Source: Solibacillus sp. FSL R7-0682
GTDB lineage: Bacteria > Bacillota > Bacilli > Bacillales_A > Planococcaceae
DNA length: 64,000 nucleotides
NCBI RefSeq assembly: GCF_038005985.1
Contig: NZ_JBBOUI010000001.1
Location: 417,501-481,500 of the forward strand
Direction: 5' to 3'
Part shown: one piece after another, positions 52,134-60,690 of the stretch
How the letters are laid out: each line of letters starts with the position of its first letter
Numbering within the stretch: the stretch's first letter is position 1
Program-made: the position numbers and the translations under genes
Notes under the pieces: model-generated
Told to the model about the DNA's origin: nothing
Database searches by the model: none
Seen by the model: only the letters and a program-made list of their open reading frames with translations

Positions 52134-52272
52134 GTAAGCTCTCCCTTTATACATGGATGTTGGAGTGAAGGAAGTAGTCAAATGGTGTATAGCTATTCCC
52201 CTAACATACCTATGAGTAAGAGTAGAAGATGATGCGTATTCTAAAATAAATAATTGATTTGAAGGTGAGACC

Positions 52273-53838
52273 ATGAAACGAAAAATAGTAATCGCTTTTA
52301 TTTTATTAATCATCATCTGTTCGGGTTTTGTAGTAGTAATTTCTCTAACTCCAATAAAAGAGCTGGATGAAAGCTCAATCAATACAACAAAGAAACCCAT
52401 AATTTTAGTAGCTGTTGATTCATTAATGAGTGAACCTTTACAAAAAGCAATTAAAGAAGGAAAAGCACCGGCATTTGAGTTTTTAATTCACAATGGACAT
52501 TTTAAACAGGAGATGGTTAGCTCGTATCCTACAATGTCTGTCACCATTGATAGTACGTTATTAACTGGGACTTATCCAAATGAACATAAAGTACCCGGGT
52601 TGATTTGGTTTAAGGAAGATGAAAATCGAATAATTAGTTATGGAAGTGGAATTCGTGAAATATGGAATAATGGCATAAGAAATGTAGCAATGGATAGTAT
52701 TGTTCATCTTAATAATAGTCACTTAAGTAAAGAAGTTCAAACAATTCATGAAGAGTTAGATATCCAAAAGCTTTCATCTGCTTCGATTAATGGCCTTTTA
52801 TATCGTGGAAGTTTTGAACATCAATTAAACGTCCCGAACCTTGTTTCAATGGTCAATGTTTTACCAAAGGAAATTGAAATAAATGGACCAAAATTATTTT
52901 CATTAGGTGCATTATCTCAATACAATCCAAAGAATAATTGGCGTAAATTTGTATGGAATCGTATGGGAGTGAATAATACCTTCACAACAAACGAGCTGAA
53001 ATACTTAATCGAAAAAAAGAAATTACCAGACTTTACACTGACATATTTACCAGATGCAGATGCATCAATTCACAAACATGGCCCGAAAGATTTAAAGGGA
53101 ATTGTAAAAGCAGATCGTGCACTACAAGATATTTTAAATAGTTTCACGTCATGGGAAGAGGCAGTTCAAAAGGTTACATGGATAGTGCTTGGGGATAGCG
53201 GTCAATCGAACGTTAATGCAGATAAAGAAAAAGCATTAATTAATTTGAATCAATCACTAAAGAATTACACGATTTGGGAAGATCGAAAAAAGAAGGCCGA
53301 ACTTGCTATCGCAATTAATGAGCGTATGGCATACATTTATGTAAACGAACAACAAGTTGAATTAGTGGAAATCGTGGATATTTTAAAAGCTGATGAGCGT
53401 ATTGGGTTTATCGCATGGAAAGATGGACAAGTAAACAATGTTGTAAGTCCGTTAAGTAATGAGGTATTAAAATTTTCACCAGAAGGTACGTATGTTGATG
53501 AGTATAATCAATCATGGGAAATTACTGGGGAAGCTTCGATTTTGGATTTGATTGTTACGAATGCCGGACTTATTCAGTATCAAGATTATCCAGATGCCTT
53601 AGCAAGATTACATGGTGCCCTTCATTCACAGGAAGGGCGTGTCATTATTGTGGATGCGAAGCCTTCTTATGAATTCATTGTAGAGGAAAGTCATGACCAT
53701 GCAGGAGGTGGAGCGCATGGCTCTCTTCATAAAATAGATTCTATTGTTCCAATGATTGTTACTGGTACGGATGATTTTCCTGCCTATAATCGACTTGTTG
53801 ATGTGAAGCAAATGATTTTGCAATTACTGGGAGATTAA
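52273..53838 (+). CDS. Membrane-anchored alkaline phosphatase-fold phosphodiesterase/pyrophosphatase
   Basis: This 521-residue protein has an N-terminal membrane anchor (4-26) and an extracellular alkaline phosphatase superfamily domain. Metal and nucleophile motifs of the type I phosphodiesterase/nucleotide pyrophosphatase branch are VAVDSL, SYPTMSVTIDSTLLTGTYPN (nucleophilic Thr/Ser region), YLPDADASIHKHG, VLGDSGQSNV and DHAGGGAHGSLH. The substrate could be a nucleotide or a polymer phosphodiester. GAAGGTGAG is the Shine-Dalgarno. It is divergent from the YitT gene and upstream of the LTA synthase. Confidence 0.85.
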   Translation: MKRKIVIAFILLIIICSGFVVVISLTPIKELDESSINTTKKPIILVAVDSLMSEPLQKAIKEGKAPAFEFLIHNGHFKQEMVSSYPTMSVTIDSTLLTGTYPNEHKVPGLIWFKEDENRIISYGSGIREIWNNGIRNVAMDSIVHLNNSHLSKEVQTIHEELDIQKLSSASINGLLYRGSFEHQLNVPNLVSMVNVLPKEIEINGPKLFSLGALSQYNPKNNWRKFVWNRMGVNNTFTTNELKYLIEKKKLPDFTLTYLPDADASIHKHGPKDLKGIVKADRALQDILNSFTSWEEAVQKVTWIVLGDSGQSNVNADKEKALINLNQSLKNYTIWEDRKKKAELAIAINERMAYIYVNEQQVELVEIVDILKADERIGFIAWKDGQVNNVVSPLSNEVLKFSPEGTYVDEYNQSWEITGEASILDLIVTNAGLIQYQDYPDALARLHGALHSQEGRVIIVDAKPSYEFIVEESHDHAGGGAHGSLHKIDSIVPMIVTGTDDFPAYNRLVDVKQMILQLLGD

Positions 53839-53901
53839 TAAATATGAGTTCACCCATTTTTTAAAGCATATCAGGAATGCAAATCAACTCATATTGTAGC
53901 G

Positions 53902-53942
53902 AAAAAACAGTGTTTTTCACTTTAGAAAAATGCTGTTTTTTT
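53902..53942 (+). terminator. Rho-independent terminator
   Basis: AAAAAACAGTGTTTTTC pairs with GAAAAATGCTGTTTTTT around a 6-base loop and ends in a T-run. Confidence 0.85.
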
Positions 53943-54149
53943 GTGTCCAACTTAGTTTAATGACAAAAATCCATATAAATGAAGTACTAAAATTACTACC
54001 AATATTTACTGGATTGACAGAAGGTTAGATTAGGAATAGTATGTATTAGTTAAGAAGATGATGTTATTTTGGAATAACAATTTCTAACTTGGTTTTTAAA
54101 ATATAATTTTATGAATCTTTAATTTATATAAGTAAAAGGCAGGTGCAAA

Positions 54150-56102
54150 ATGAAAAATTTAGTAAATAAAAAAGGGAACCTATTAAATCATTTTTTAGGA
54201 ATATATATTTTAGTTGTTTTGATGATGTGGACAAAAACTTATATCACGCAAACGACACAGTTTGATTTAGGAGTAGAAGGTGGTCTTCAACAATTTCTAT
54301 TATTTCTTAATCCATTAGGTTCAGCAATGTTATTTCTAGGGTTTTCATTTTTATTTAAAGGAAAGAGAAAATATTCAACACTAGCTGTAATATATACTCT
54401 TATGTCTATTCTTTTATATGCAAATGTTGTTTATTACCGATTTTTTAGTGATTTTATTACATTACCTACAATTTTTCAAACGCAGAATTTTGGAGATTTA
54501 GGCGGCAGTGTTCTTTCTTTGTTAAAACCTTATGATCTATTATTCTTTGTGGACGTATTTGTAGTTTTATATGTATGCTTTTCAAAGAGAATAAAAAAAG
54601 ATACGAGTACAGTTGGATACAAAAAAGCAACAGTAGTTATAACTCTTGCATTAGTAGTATCTATTATTAATTTACAACTAGCTGAAATTAGTCGCCCGCA
54701 ATTACTGACGCGAGGGTTTGATCGAAACTATATCGTGAAATATTTAGGCATGTATAACTATACGATATATGATTCGGTTGAAACGATAAAGGCATCTTCA
54801 AAGAGAGCTTTGGCGGATAGCAGTGATATTACAGAAGTGATTAACTATACGAATTCTAGCTATGCAAAACCTAATGCTGCCTATTTTGGTGTAGCAGAAG
54901 GGAAGAACGTGATCTATTTACATTTAGAATCATTCCAAAGCTTTATTATTAACTATCAATTAAACGGTGAAGAGGTTACACCATTTTTAAATTCATTAGC
55001 AAAAGACTCAAATACATTGTACTTTGATAATTTCTTCCATCAAACAGCTCAAGGGAAGACTTCCGATGCAGAATTTATGCTTGAAAATTCCCTATTTGGT
55101 TTACCACAAGGATCTGCCTATATAACAAAAGGGCAAAATGAGTATCAAGCTGCTCCAGGTATATTAAAAGATTATGGCTATACTTCTGCTGTATTTCATG
55201 GGAATGAAGGAAGCTTTTGGAATCGTAATGTAATTTATAAAAAATTCGGTTACGATCATTTCTTTGATGCTAATTACTATGACACGAGTTTCGAAGACGA
55301 TATGGCTGAGTATGGATTGTTGGATAAGCCATTCTTTGAACAATCTTCTGCTCTTTTAAATACTTTACCGCAACCTTTCTATACGAAGGTTATTACGGTA
55401 GGGAATCATTATCCATATAAACTTAATCAAGACTTAGCAACAATTGATAAAGGTAATACGGGTGATGCTAGTGTCGATAATTATTTCCAAACGGCACGTT
55501 ATGCGGATGAAGCGATTCAACAATTCTTTAATCAATTAAAAGAATCGGGTTTATATGATAATAGTATTATTATCCTTTATGGAGACCATTATGGTATTTC
55601 TGAAAATCATAATGAAGCGATGGAACAAGTCATTGGAAAAGAAATATCGCCATATGAAAGTACTAATTTACAACGCGTGCCATTATTTATCCATTCTCCG
55701 GGAATACAAGGTGAAATTAATCATACTTACGGTGGCCAAATAGACCTTCTTCCGACTGTATTACACTTACTAGGGATTAATTCTCAAAACTTTGTTCAAT
55801 TTGGTACAGATTTATTATCTGAACAGCATAATGAAATTGTATCATTTAGAAATGGAGATTTTGCCAGCCCTGAAATATACTCGATTGACGAAAAATTTTA
55901 TGATAATAAAACAGGTTTGCTTCTAGATGATAGTCAATTGGAGAAAGCAAATGCTATTAAAAACGAAGTAGATTATAAATTACATTTATCTGATAAAGTT
56001 GTGAATGGTGATTTATTGAGATTCTATACACCTACAGGATTTACTCGAGTGGATCCTTCTAAGTACAATTACACAGAAAATACGTATGAAGAATCTAACT
56101 AA
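54150..56102 (+). CDS. Lipoteichoic acid synthase (LtaS family)
   Basis: The enzyme polymerises glycerol phosphate from phosphatidylglycerol into lipoteichoic acid at the outer membrane face. The 650-residue protein has five N-terminal membrane helices (about 13-200) and an extracellular sulfatase-like domain. The nucleophile is Thr304 in FFHQTAQGKTSDAEFMLENS; HLESFQSF and YGDHYGISENHN (metal binding) are intact. Several Bacillales carry paralogues (YfnI, YqgS, YvgJ), so the symbol is left open. AAGGCAGGTG precedes the ATG. DgkB (16505) recycles the diacylglycerol released. Confidence 0.93.
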   Translation: MKNLVNKKGNLLNHFLGIYILVVLMMWTKTYITQTTQFDLGVEGGLQQFLLFLNPLGSAMLFLGFSFLFKGKRKYSTLAVIYTLMSILLYANVVYYRFFSDFITLPTIFQTQNFGDLGGSVLSLLKPYDLLFFVDVFVVLYVCFSKRIKKDTSTVGYKKATVVITLALVVSIINLQLAEISRPQLLTRGFDRNYIVKYLGMYNYTIYDSVETIKASSKRALADSSDITEVINYTNSSYAKPNAAYFGVAEGKNVIYLHLESFQSFIINYQLNGEEVTPFLNSLAKDSNTLYFDNFFHQTAQGKTSDAEFMLENSLFGLPQGSAYITKGQNEYQAAPGILKDYGYTSAVFHGNEGSFWNRNVIYKKFGYDHFFDANYYDTSFEDDMAEYGLLDKPFFEQSSALLNTLPQPFYTKVITVGNHYPYKLNQDLATIDKGNTGDASVDNYFQTARYADEAIQQFFNQLKESGLYDNSIIILYGDHYGISENHNEAMEQVIGKEISPYESTNLQRVPLFIHSPGIQGEINHTYGGQIDLLPTVLHLLGINSQNFVQFGTDLLSEQHNEIVSFRNGDFASPEIYSIDEKFYDNKTGLLLDDSQLEKANAIKNEVDYKLHLSDKVVNGDLLRFYTPTGFTRVDPSKYNYTENTYEESN

Positions 56103-56117
56103 TCTTGAACGAACTAA

Positions 56118-56151
56118 AAAGAGGCTTCTCATTTGTATGGGAAGCCTCTTT
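56118..56151. terminator. Bidirectional terminator
   Basis: AAAGAGGCTTCTCAT and ATGGGAAGCCTCTTT pair (one G-U) across a 4-base loop; T-runs follow on the plus strand. Confidence 0.88.
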
Positions 56152-56227
56152 ACTTTTTATTATCGTTCTAATCAATTTCTTAAGTTTCTTCGTCTATTTA
56201 TCTATTACTCGATAACATCCAATACTG

Positions 56228-57286
56228 TTACAAATAATTTTCTGTAAATAGTGATTCTAAAAGAGGTGTGTAAGTTTGCTTGATTGAGTGATATTGCTGC
56301 ATAATTTGAAAATTTGTATTTTCAATGATTTCAACGCGCTTTACTATTTCTTCTGTTAGTTGTTTAGAATCTGTAGAAATAACGAAATTTTGGAGTCCTA
56401 ATAAGGCTACAGTGTCAAACACTTTAAACCGGTAACCCAATGCAATAGCGGGTACATTGGCAGTTAAAGAAAGTAAGTTGGCATGGAGTTTAAAGTTAAT
56501 TGTAGCTTTACAGCTCGATAATTTTTCAATTAACTGATGTTCTGTATAAAGATTCTTATCTAATATGACATGCTCAGGCTGATTAATTTTATTGTACAAC
56601 CTTTCACAATGCGAAATATCATCTGTCCAAACAGTATAAATCATTATTTTATATCCTTTATCAATTAAGATCTTTGCTGCGTCTACTAATTGTGTTTCAA
56701 CTAATTGTTCATTTGCCCCATATAAACGATTAAATGTAGTACCCCAGTTGATTCCAATTATTTTTTCTTGAGGACGATTTAAGTTGGATGCTTGTAATAA
56801 TAAGGCCGGATCACCAATAATCTTTACCTTTTTCACTTTTTCATTGCCAAGCATAATTGCTAGCGCTTTTTTAGTTAAGGGACCCCTAACACCGACAAAC
56901 AAGGCGTTTTCTATTACTTCATCTAAAACCTCAATATCCTTTTGTTTGAAATTTCGCTCTAAATTAGTTAATTGGTCATTAATAAGCAAATCTAAATTTG
57001 GCTTTTCAATCCAATCTAGTCCAGATCCCCAAATGACAACCGATTTCCCTTTATGCAAAGCATTTTGAAGAATTTGAAGGTAGCCAGGTAATAATAGAGA
57101 ACCACCACCTAACACGATCGTATCAAATTGTTCGAGGTTTTTTAAATCAATTCCAGGTAATGATGGAGTAACCGTTATTTGATTTTCATCTAAATATTTC
57201 GTACATGTATCTCTAAAAATATGCCACAATAATTCGTCACCTAAGTTTTCAAAACCAATCCATCCGATATATAATAGTTTTTTCAC
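56228..57286 (-). CDS. Polysaccharide pyruvyl transferase family protein
   Basis: This 352-residue enzyme is likely to add pyruvate ketals to a cell-surface or spore polysaccharide (CsaB/PssM type). It has IGWIGFENLGDELLWHIFRD at the start, LGGGSLLLPGYLQIL, VVIWGSGLDW, GVRGPLTKKAL, IGDPALLLQ and the C-terminal SSCKATINFKLHANLLSLTA with the family His. The GTG start overlaps the upstream glycosyltransferase stop by 4 bases, so it is the third gene of the GT2-GT4 operon. The sugar acceptor is unknown. Confidence 0.88.
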   Translation of the reverse strand: MKKLLYIGWIGFENLGDELLWHIFRDTCTKYLDENQITVTPSLPGIDLKNLEQFDTIVLGGGSLLLPGYLQILQNALHKGKSVVIWGSGLDWIEKPNLDLLINDQLTNLERNFKQKDIEVLDEVIENALFVGVRGPLTKKALAIMLGNEKVKKVKIIGDPALLLQASNLNRPQEKIIGINWGTTFNRLYGANEQLVETQLVDAAKILIDKGYKIMIYTVWTDDISHCERLYNKINQPEHVILDKNLYTEHQLIEKLSSCKATINFKLHANLLSLTANVPAIALGYRFKVFDTVALLGLQNFVISTDSKQLTEEIVKRVEIIENTNFQIMQQYHSIKQTYTPLLESLFTENYL

Positions 57287-58428
57287 TTTTTGCCGCCACC
57301 TTTTTTTGTTTCAGAGTAGACTTTTAAAATCTGGTTAGTTACGGTGTGAATATTAAAACGCTCTTCCACGATTTCTCTACATTTCATTCCGTTAAGCCTA
57401 AGTTGTTCCTTATCTAGTAATATCTTTTTTAAGTCATCCCGTAATCCGTGTCTGCTACAAGCGACTTTAGAGCCATGATCTCCAAAATAATGGTTCCAAG
57501 CTTCATCAAAGTTGTCATGACTTACAATTCCAAAATAGCCATGGTTACCAACAGCAACAATTTGTCTTTCAGAAGCCATTGCCTCCAAAGCGACACGTCC
57601 GGTACCAACAACGCAATCTGCTGTCGAATAATAATCATGCATATTTTTTTGTTCCCCGACAAGATGGATGAAATGATCATTACACATTTTTTTAATCATA
57701 TCGGATAAGAATTGTATGTCGCCTAGCTTGTCTCCACCTCCAACAATGATGACGTGAAGGTTTGGTAAGGTAGTTAACTTTAAGTCTTTACATGCTCTTA
57801 AAAAAATAGAACAAACTTTTGCCTTTGCCCAGGTAATTCTACTAGCATAAAGTAAAACTTCCGCATTTTCAGGTATGTTCAATTCATTTCTTATTTCTTC
57901 AGAGGGAGGCTTCAACGGATATTCCTCTAAATTAATCCCATTAGGGACTAAGTAGGGATTTTCAATACCAAACGCCTTTACATAGTTACATAGTGGGGGA
58001 CTTACACAAATAACTGCATCAGTTAATTTAAGAAGTTCCTGAATTTCTTCATTTGGATAATAGGTTCCGTGTATAGTTAATACAGTAGCAATTCTTTTAT
58101 TTTCTGCTGCTTTCCCTGCTAAGTATCCGGAAGGAGTTTGATGAATATGAACATGAGAAATTTTTTCGTTTTCAATTATCTTCTCTATTTCAACAACGAG
58201 CTCCAATTCCTGGTTTGCTGGAAGCTTCATAGTTTTCGGGAAATCGATATGATAAATAGGGCATCCCAACGCTTCAAAGGAATTGATTAGACTTCCTTCT
58301 TTCTTGGCAACAATAGCAATAAAAATATCATTTTTTATTAGCTCTTTTGCTAAAGCGAGTACATGGGTTTCGGTACCTCCGATATATAAAGCATCTACCA
58401 CAAGTAAAATTCTTTCTTCCTTACTCAC
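57283..58428 (-). CDS. Glycosyltransferase, GT4 family
   Basis: This 381-residue GT-B fold enzyme has LLVVDALYIGGTETHVLALAK (nucleotide-sugar acceptor-binding N-domain), HIHQTPSGYLAGKAA, VLTIHGTYYP and ILLYASRITWAKAK, with the GT4 E-x7-E region near GRVALEAMASERQIVAVGN. I choose the GTG at 58428: GGAGGTGGAGGG lies just upstream inside the end of the preceding gene, and the codon overlaps the upstream stop by 8 bases. The acceptor is unknown. It is the middle gene of the operon. Confidence 0.86.
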   Translation of the reverse strand: MSKEERILLVVDALYIGGTETHVLALAKELIKNDIFIAIVAKKEGSLINSFEALGCPIYHIDFPKTMKLPANQELELVVEIEKIIENEKISHVHIHQTPSGYLAGKAAENKRIATVLTIHGTYYPNEEIQELLKLTDAVICVSPPLCNYVKAFGIENPYLVPNGINLEEYPLKPPSEEIRNELNIPENAEVLLYASRITWAKAKVCSIFLRACKDLKLTTLPNLHVIIVGGGDKLGDIQFLSDMIKKMCNDHFIHLVGEQKNMHDYYSTADCVVGTGRVALEAMASERQIVAVGNHGYFGIVSHDNFDEAWNHYFGDHGSKVACSRHGLRDDLKKILLDKEQLRLNGMKCREIVEERFNIHTVTNQILKVYSETKKGGGKK

Positions 58429-59125
58429 TTTTCCCTCCACCTCCACCATAAAAGGTTTTAGAACGTTGTTGATCATGGTTTCGATAGTAATATAACACTT
58501 CTTTTAAATTTTCTATTTTTAAGTTAGCATTTAAAAATTTAACGATAAATTCATAGTCCTCTGCACCATGTATTCTGCGAGTAGGGCCCCCTAGTAGGTC
58601 AAAAACCTTTCCGCGAAATAAGATTGTTCCATGTGAGACGCAGTGCTTTCCGTTTGCATAAATTTTCCGTATAGCCTCGCCATATCCTAACCAATCAGCT
58701 AATTTACCACTGTCTTTTTCCTGTCCATCATTAAACACTCTATAATTTGTTCCAACTAAATCGTAATCTGGATTTTTTAATAAAAAATCTACTTGTTTTT
58801 CAAGACGTAAAGGGTGTGAAATATCATCCGCATCATTAACCGCAATATATTCTCCGGAACTCATAAAATAGCCAATTGTTAGAGCCCCTGCAAACCCCGA
58901 ATTTACAGGAAGATTACACAAAATAGTAGGAAAAGGAGGATTAGAGTTTTCAATCCACTGCTCTACTATTGCTTGAGTGTTATCAATCGAGGCATCATTA
59001 ACGAGTATTACTTCTATGTTTTTATAGGTTTGAGATAATAGTCCGTTTAAACAGTCTTCTATATATTGAGCGGCATTATAACACGGAATAACAATACTTA
59101 CTAAGCCTTCGTCTCTATCCTTCAT
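58421..59125 (-). CDS. Glycosyltransferase, GT2 family
   Basis: This 234-residue GT-A enzyme has VSIVIPCYNAAQYIEDCLNGL, VILVNDASIDNTQAIVEQW, the metal-binding NDADD and HGTILFRG. Its end is odd: a short Gly-rich tail (GGGGGK) that overlaps the ribosome site of the next gene. The start at 59125 follows GAGAGGTGAT; a GTG at 59134 is possible. First gene of the GT2-GT4-pyruvyl transferase operon and divergent from two DUF2642-like genes. This arrangement suggests synthesis of a spore or cell-surface glycan. Confidence 0.88.
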   Translation of the reverse strand: MKDRDEGLVSIVIPCYNAAQYIEDCLNGLLSQTYKNIEVILVNDASIDNTQAIVEQWIENSNPPFPTILCNLPVNSGFAGALTIGYFMSSGEYIAVNDADDISHPLRLEKQVDFLLKNPDYDLVGTNYRVFNDGQEKDSGKLADWLGYGEAIRKIYANGKHCVSHGTILFRGKVFDLLGGPTRRIHGAEDYEFIVKFLNANLKIENLKEVLYYYRNHDQQRSKTFYGGGGGKSE

Positions 59126-59280
59126 AGTTATCACCTCTCAAATATAATATGAAGTCTATTTCACAGAGGCTGTGCGTAATACTCAAATTTTTTGACATTA
59201 TAAAAAATAGAGTATATACCCAAGCGCTTTTTTTATAGCAAACATATAATTTAACATACCAATTAAGAAGGGGGATAACT

Positions 59281-59457
59281 ATGTGGCAATTACGAGAAAG
59301 GCTTAATACTATAGAAGGTTTAACGCTGGAAGTTACAACGGAGTATTCAAAGGTTACTGGAACTTTGCATGTTGCTAAATTTGATTATATAGTTCTTAGA
59401 GTGAATTCTAATTTACTATTTATTCCATTGGGGAGTATTAAAAGCTTAGCTTACTAA
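59281..59457 (+). CDS. Small DUF2642/YuzF-like protein
   Basis: This 58-residue beta-rich protein begins MWQLRERLNTIEGLTLEV, followed by GTLHVAKFDYIVLRVNSNLLFIPLGSIKSL. The alternating pattern (TT...GTL...D-IVL-VN...F-IPL-I) matches DUF2642, a small Sm/SH3-like fold seen in YuzF and spore coat proteins of Bacillus. AAGGGGGA is the Shine-Dalgarno. It lies 17 bases upstream of a second gene of the same type and is divergent from the glycosyltransferase operon. Confidence 0.75.
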   Translation: MWQLRERLNTIEGLTLEVTTEYSKVTGTLHVAKFDYIVLRVNSNLLFIPLGSIKSLAY

Positions 59458-59474
59458 CATAGGAGGTGATTAAA

Positions 59475-59690
59475 TTGTTCGAAGAAATATTATTTGCGCA
59501 GCTTCAGCAGTATGTGGATAGGGAAGTAACAGTTGCAGTTGGTGAAGAATTAATTACTGGAACACTATTATCGGTAAATTTAGAATTCTTAACTTTAATT
59601 GAATCAACAGACACATATGAAAGAGAAACTACAACAAGAATTATCGTATTATCCGAATTAAGTTATGTACAAGTAGCAGAGACTGCGTAA
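59475..59690 (+). CDS. Small DUF2642-like protein
   Basis: This 71-residue protein has FAQLQQYVDREVTVAVGEELI, GTLLSVNLEFLTLIESTDTY and IIVLSELSYVQV, the same beta-barrel pattern as its neighbour though longer. The start is TTG, 8 bases after AGGAGG; a GTG at 59466 overlaps the Shine-Dalgarno and is rejected. Together the two genes may encode partners in the spore coat/exosporium layer; family-based inference only. Confidence 0.72.
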   Translation: MFEEILFAQLQQYVDREVTVAVGEELITGTLLSVNLEFLTLIESTDTYERETTTRIIVLSELSYVQVAETA

Positions 59691-59782
59691 GTTATAGAAC
59701 TTTAGTAAATGAACATAAGAAATATTAGAATACGTAATTTTTTACGAATAACAGACATTAGTAACAATTTTACGGAGTGTAG

Positions 59783-59813
59783 AAAAGACATCATATTATT
59801 TGATGTCTTTTTC
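59783..59813 (+). terminator. Rho-independent terminator
   Basis: AAAAGACATCA pairs with TGATGTCTTTT across a short loop, followed by TT. Confidence 0.85.
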
Positions 59814-59907
59814 ATTTTTGAAGTTGTATTGGTTATTTATGTTAAAAATGGAACTATTCATTTTACTAACCGTATATAATAAACATAGAAAGAAAAGGGG
59901 GATACAG

Positions 59908-60690
59908 ATGCAGCGGGAAATTTTGACAATTGCGAATTTGACCAAGAGCTATGGCAAGAAGGAAATATTAAAAGGGATTAACTTACATGTCTCAAGAGGA
60001 GAAATTATTGGCTATATCGGACCGAATGGAGCTGGAAAAAGTACAACCATAAAAATCATTCTTGGAATGGAAGGTGATTATGGGGGAAGTATTAAACTTT
60101 TCGGAGAGGATATTCGGCAAAATGACATTGAATATAAACGAAAAATTGGTTATGTACCGGAAATAGCAGATGTTTATGATAACTTAACAGGTTATGAGTA
60201 TTTGACCTTCATCGGCCAACTGTATGGGCTAGAACTAGAAGCAGCTGCAAACAAATCAAAAATATTAATGGAGTTATTCGGGGTTGGTGAAGCATATCAT
60301 GCAAGGATTTCTTCATATTCAAAAGGAATGCGACAAAAGCTTTTAATCATATCCAGTCTACTACATAATCCTGATGTATTGTTTTTAGATGAGCCTATTA
60401 ATGGCTTGGATGCGAATAGTGTAATGATTTTCAAAGAAATATTGGCTCAATTAGCTGCCCAAGGAAAGACCATTTTTTATTCTTCTCATCTCATGGATGT
60501 GGTTGAAAAGATTAGTAGTCGTATAATCCTGTTAAACGAAGGGAAAGTTGCTGCAGATGGCACATTTGCACAATTACAAGAAGATAATGCTACGGGAACT
60601 TTGGAGGCAATTTTTAATGAACTGACAGGCTTCCATAATTACAAGGAAATTGGTGAGCAATTCGTTTCTATTGTACAAGAGGTGAAGTAA
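59908..60690 (+). CDS. ABC transporter ATP-binding protein
   Basis: This 260-residue ABC-2 exporter ATPase has Walker A GPNGAGKST, Q-loop GYVPEIADVYDN, signature YSKGMRQK (Ser-Lys-Gly in place of Ser-Gly-Gly), Walker B VLFLDEPINGLD and switch His in FYSSHLMDV. The start at 59908 follows AAAGGGGGA by about 6 bases; an upstream extension of the frame is a Phe-rich artefact. The gene overlaps its permease by one base (TAATG). The substrate is unknown. Confidence 0.92.
   Translation: MQREILTIANLTKSYGKKEILKGINLHVSRGEIIGYIGPNGAGKSTTIKIILGMEGDYGGSIKLFGEDIRQNDIEYKRKIGYVPEIADVYDNLTGYEYLTFIGQLYGLELEAAANKSKILMELFGVGEAYHARISSYSKGMRQKLLIISSLLHNPDVLFLDEPINGLDANSVMIFKEILAQLAAQGKTIFYSSHLMDVVEKISSRIILLNEGKVAADGTFAQLQEDNATGTLEAIFNELTGFHNYKEIGEQFVSIVQEVK

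Noticed and set aside
52134-52400. Longer N-terminus for the YitT protein
   Set aside because: It would overlap the divergent phosphodiesterase gene, and the ribosome site at 52139-52145 supports the shorter start.
59143-59151. Sigma-K-like -10 (CATATTATA) upstream of the GT2 gene
   Set aside because: The -10 fits, but no AC box lies 16-17 bases upstream and the start site would fall inside the Shine-Dalgarno of the gene.
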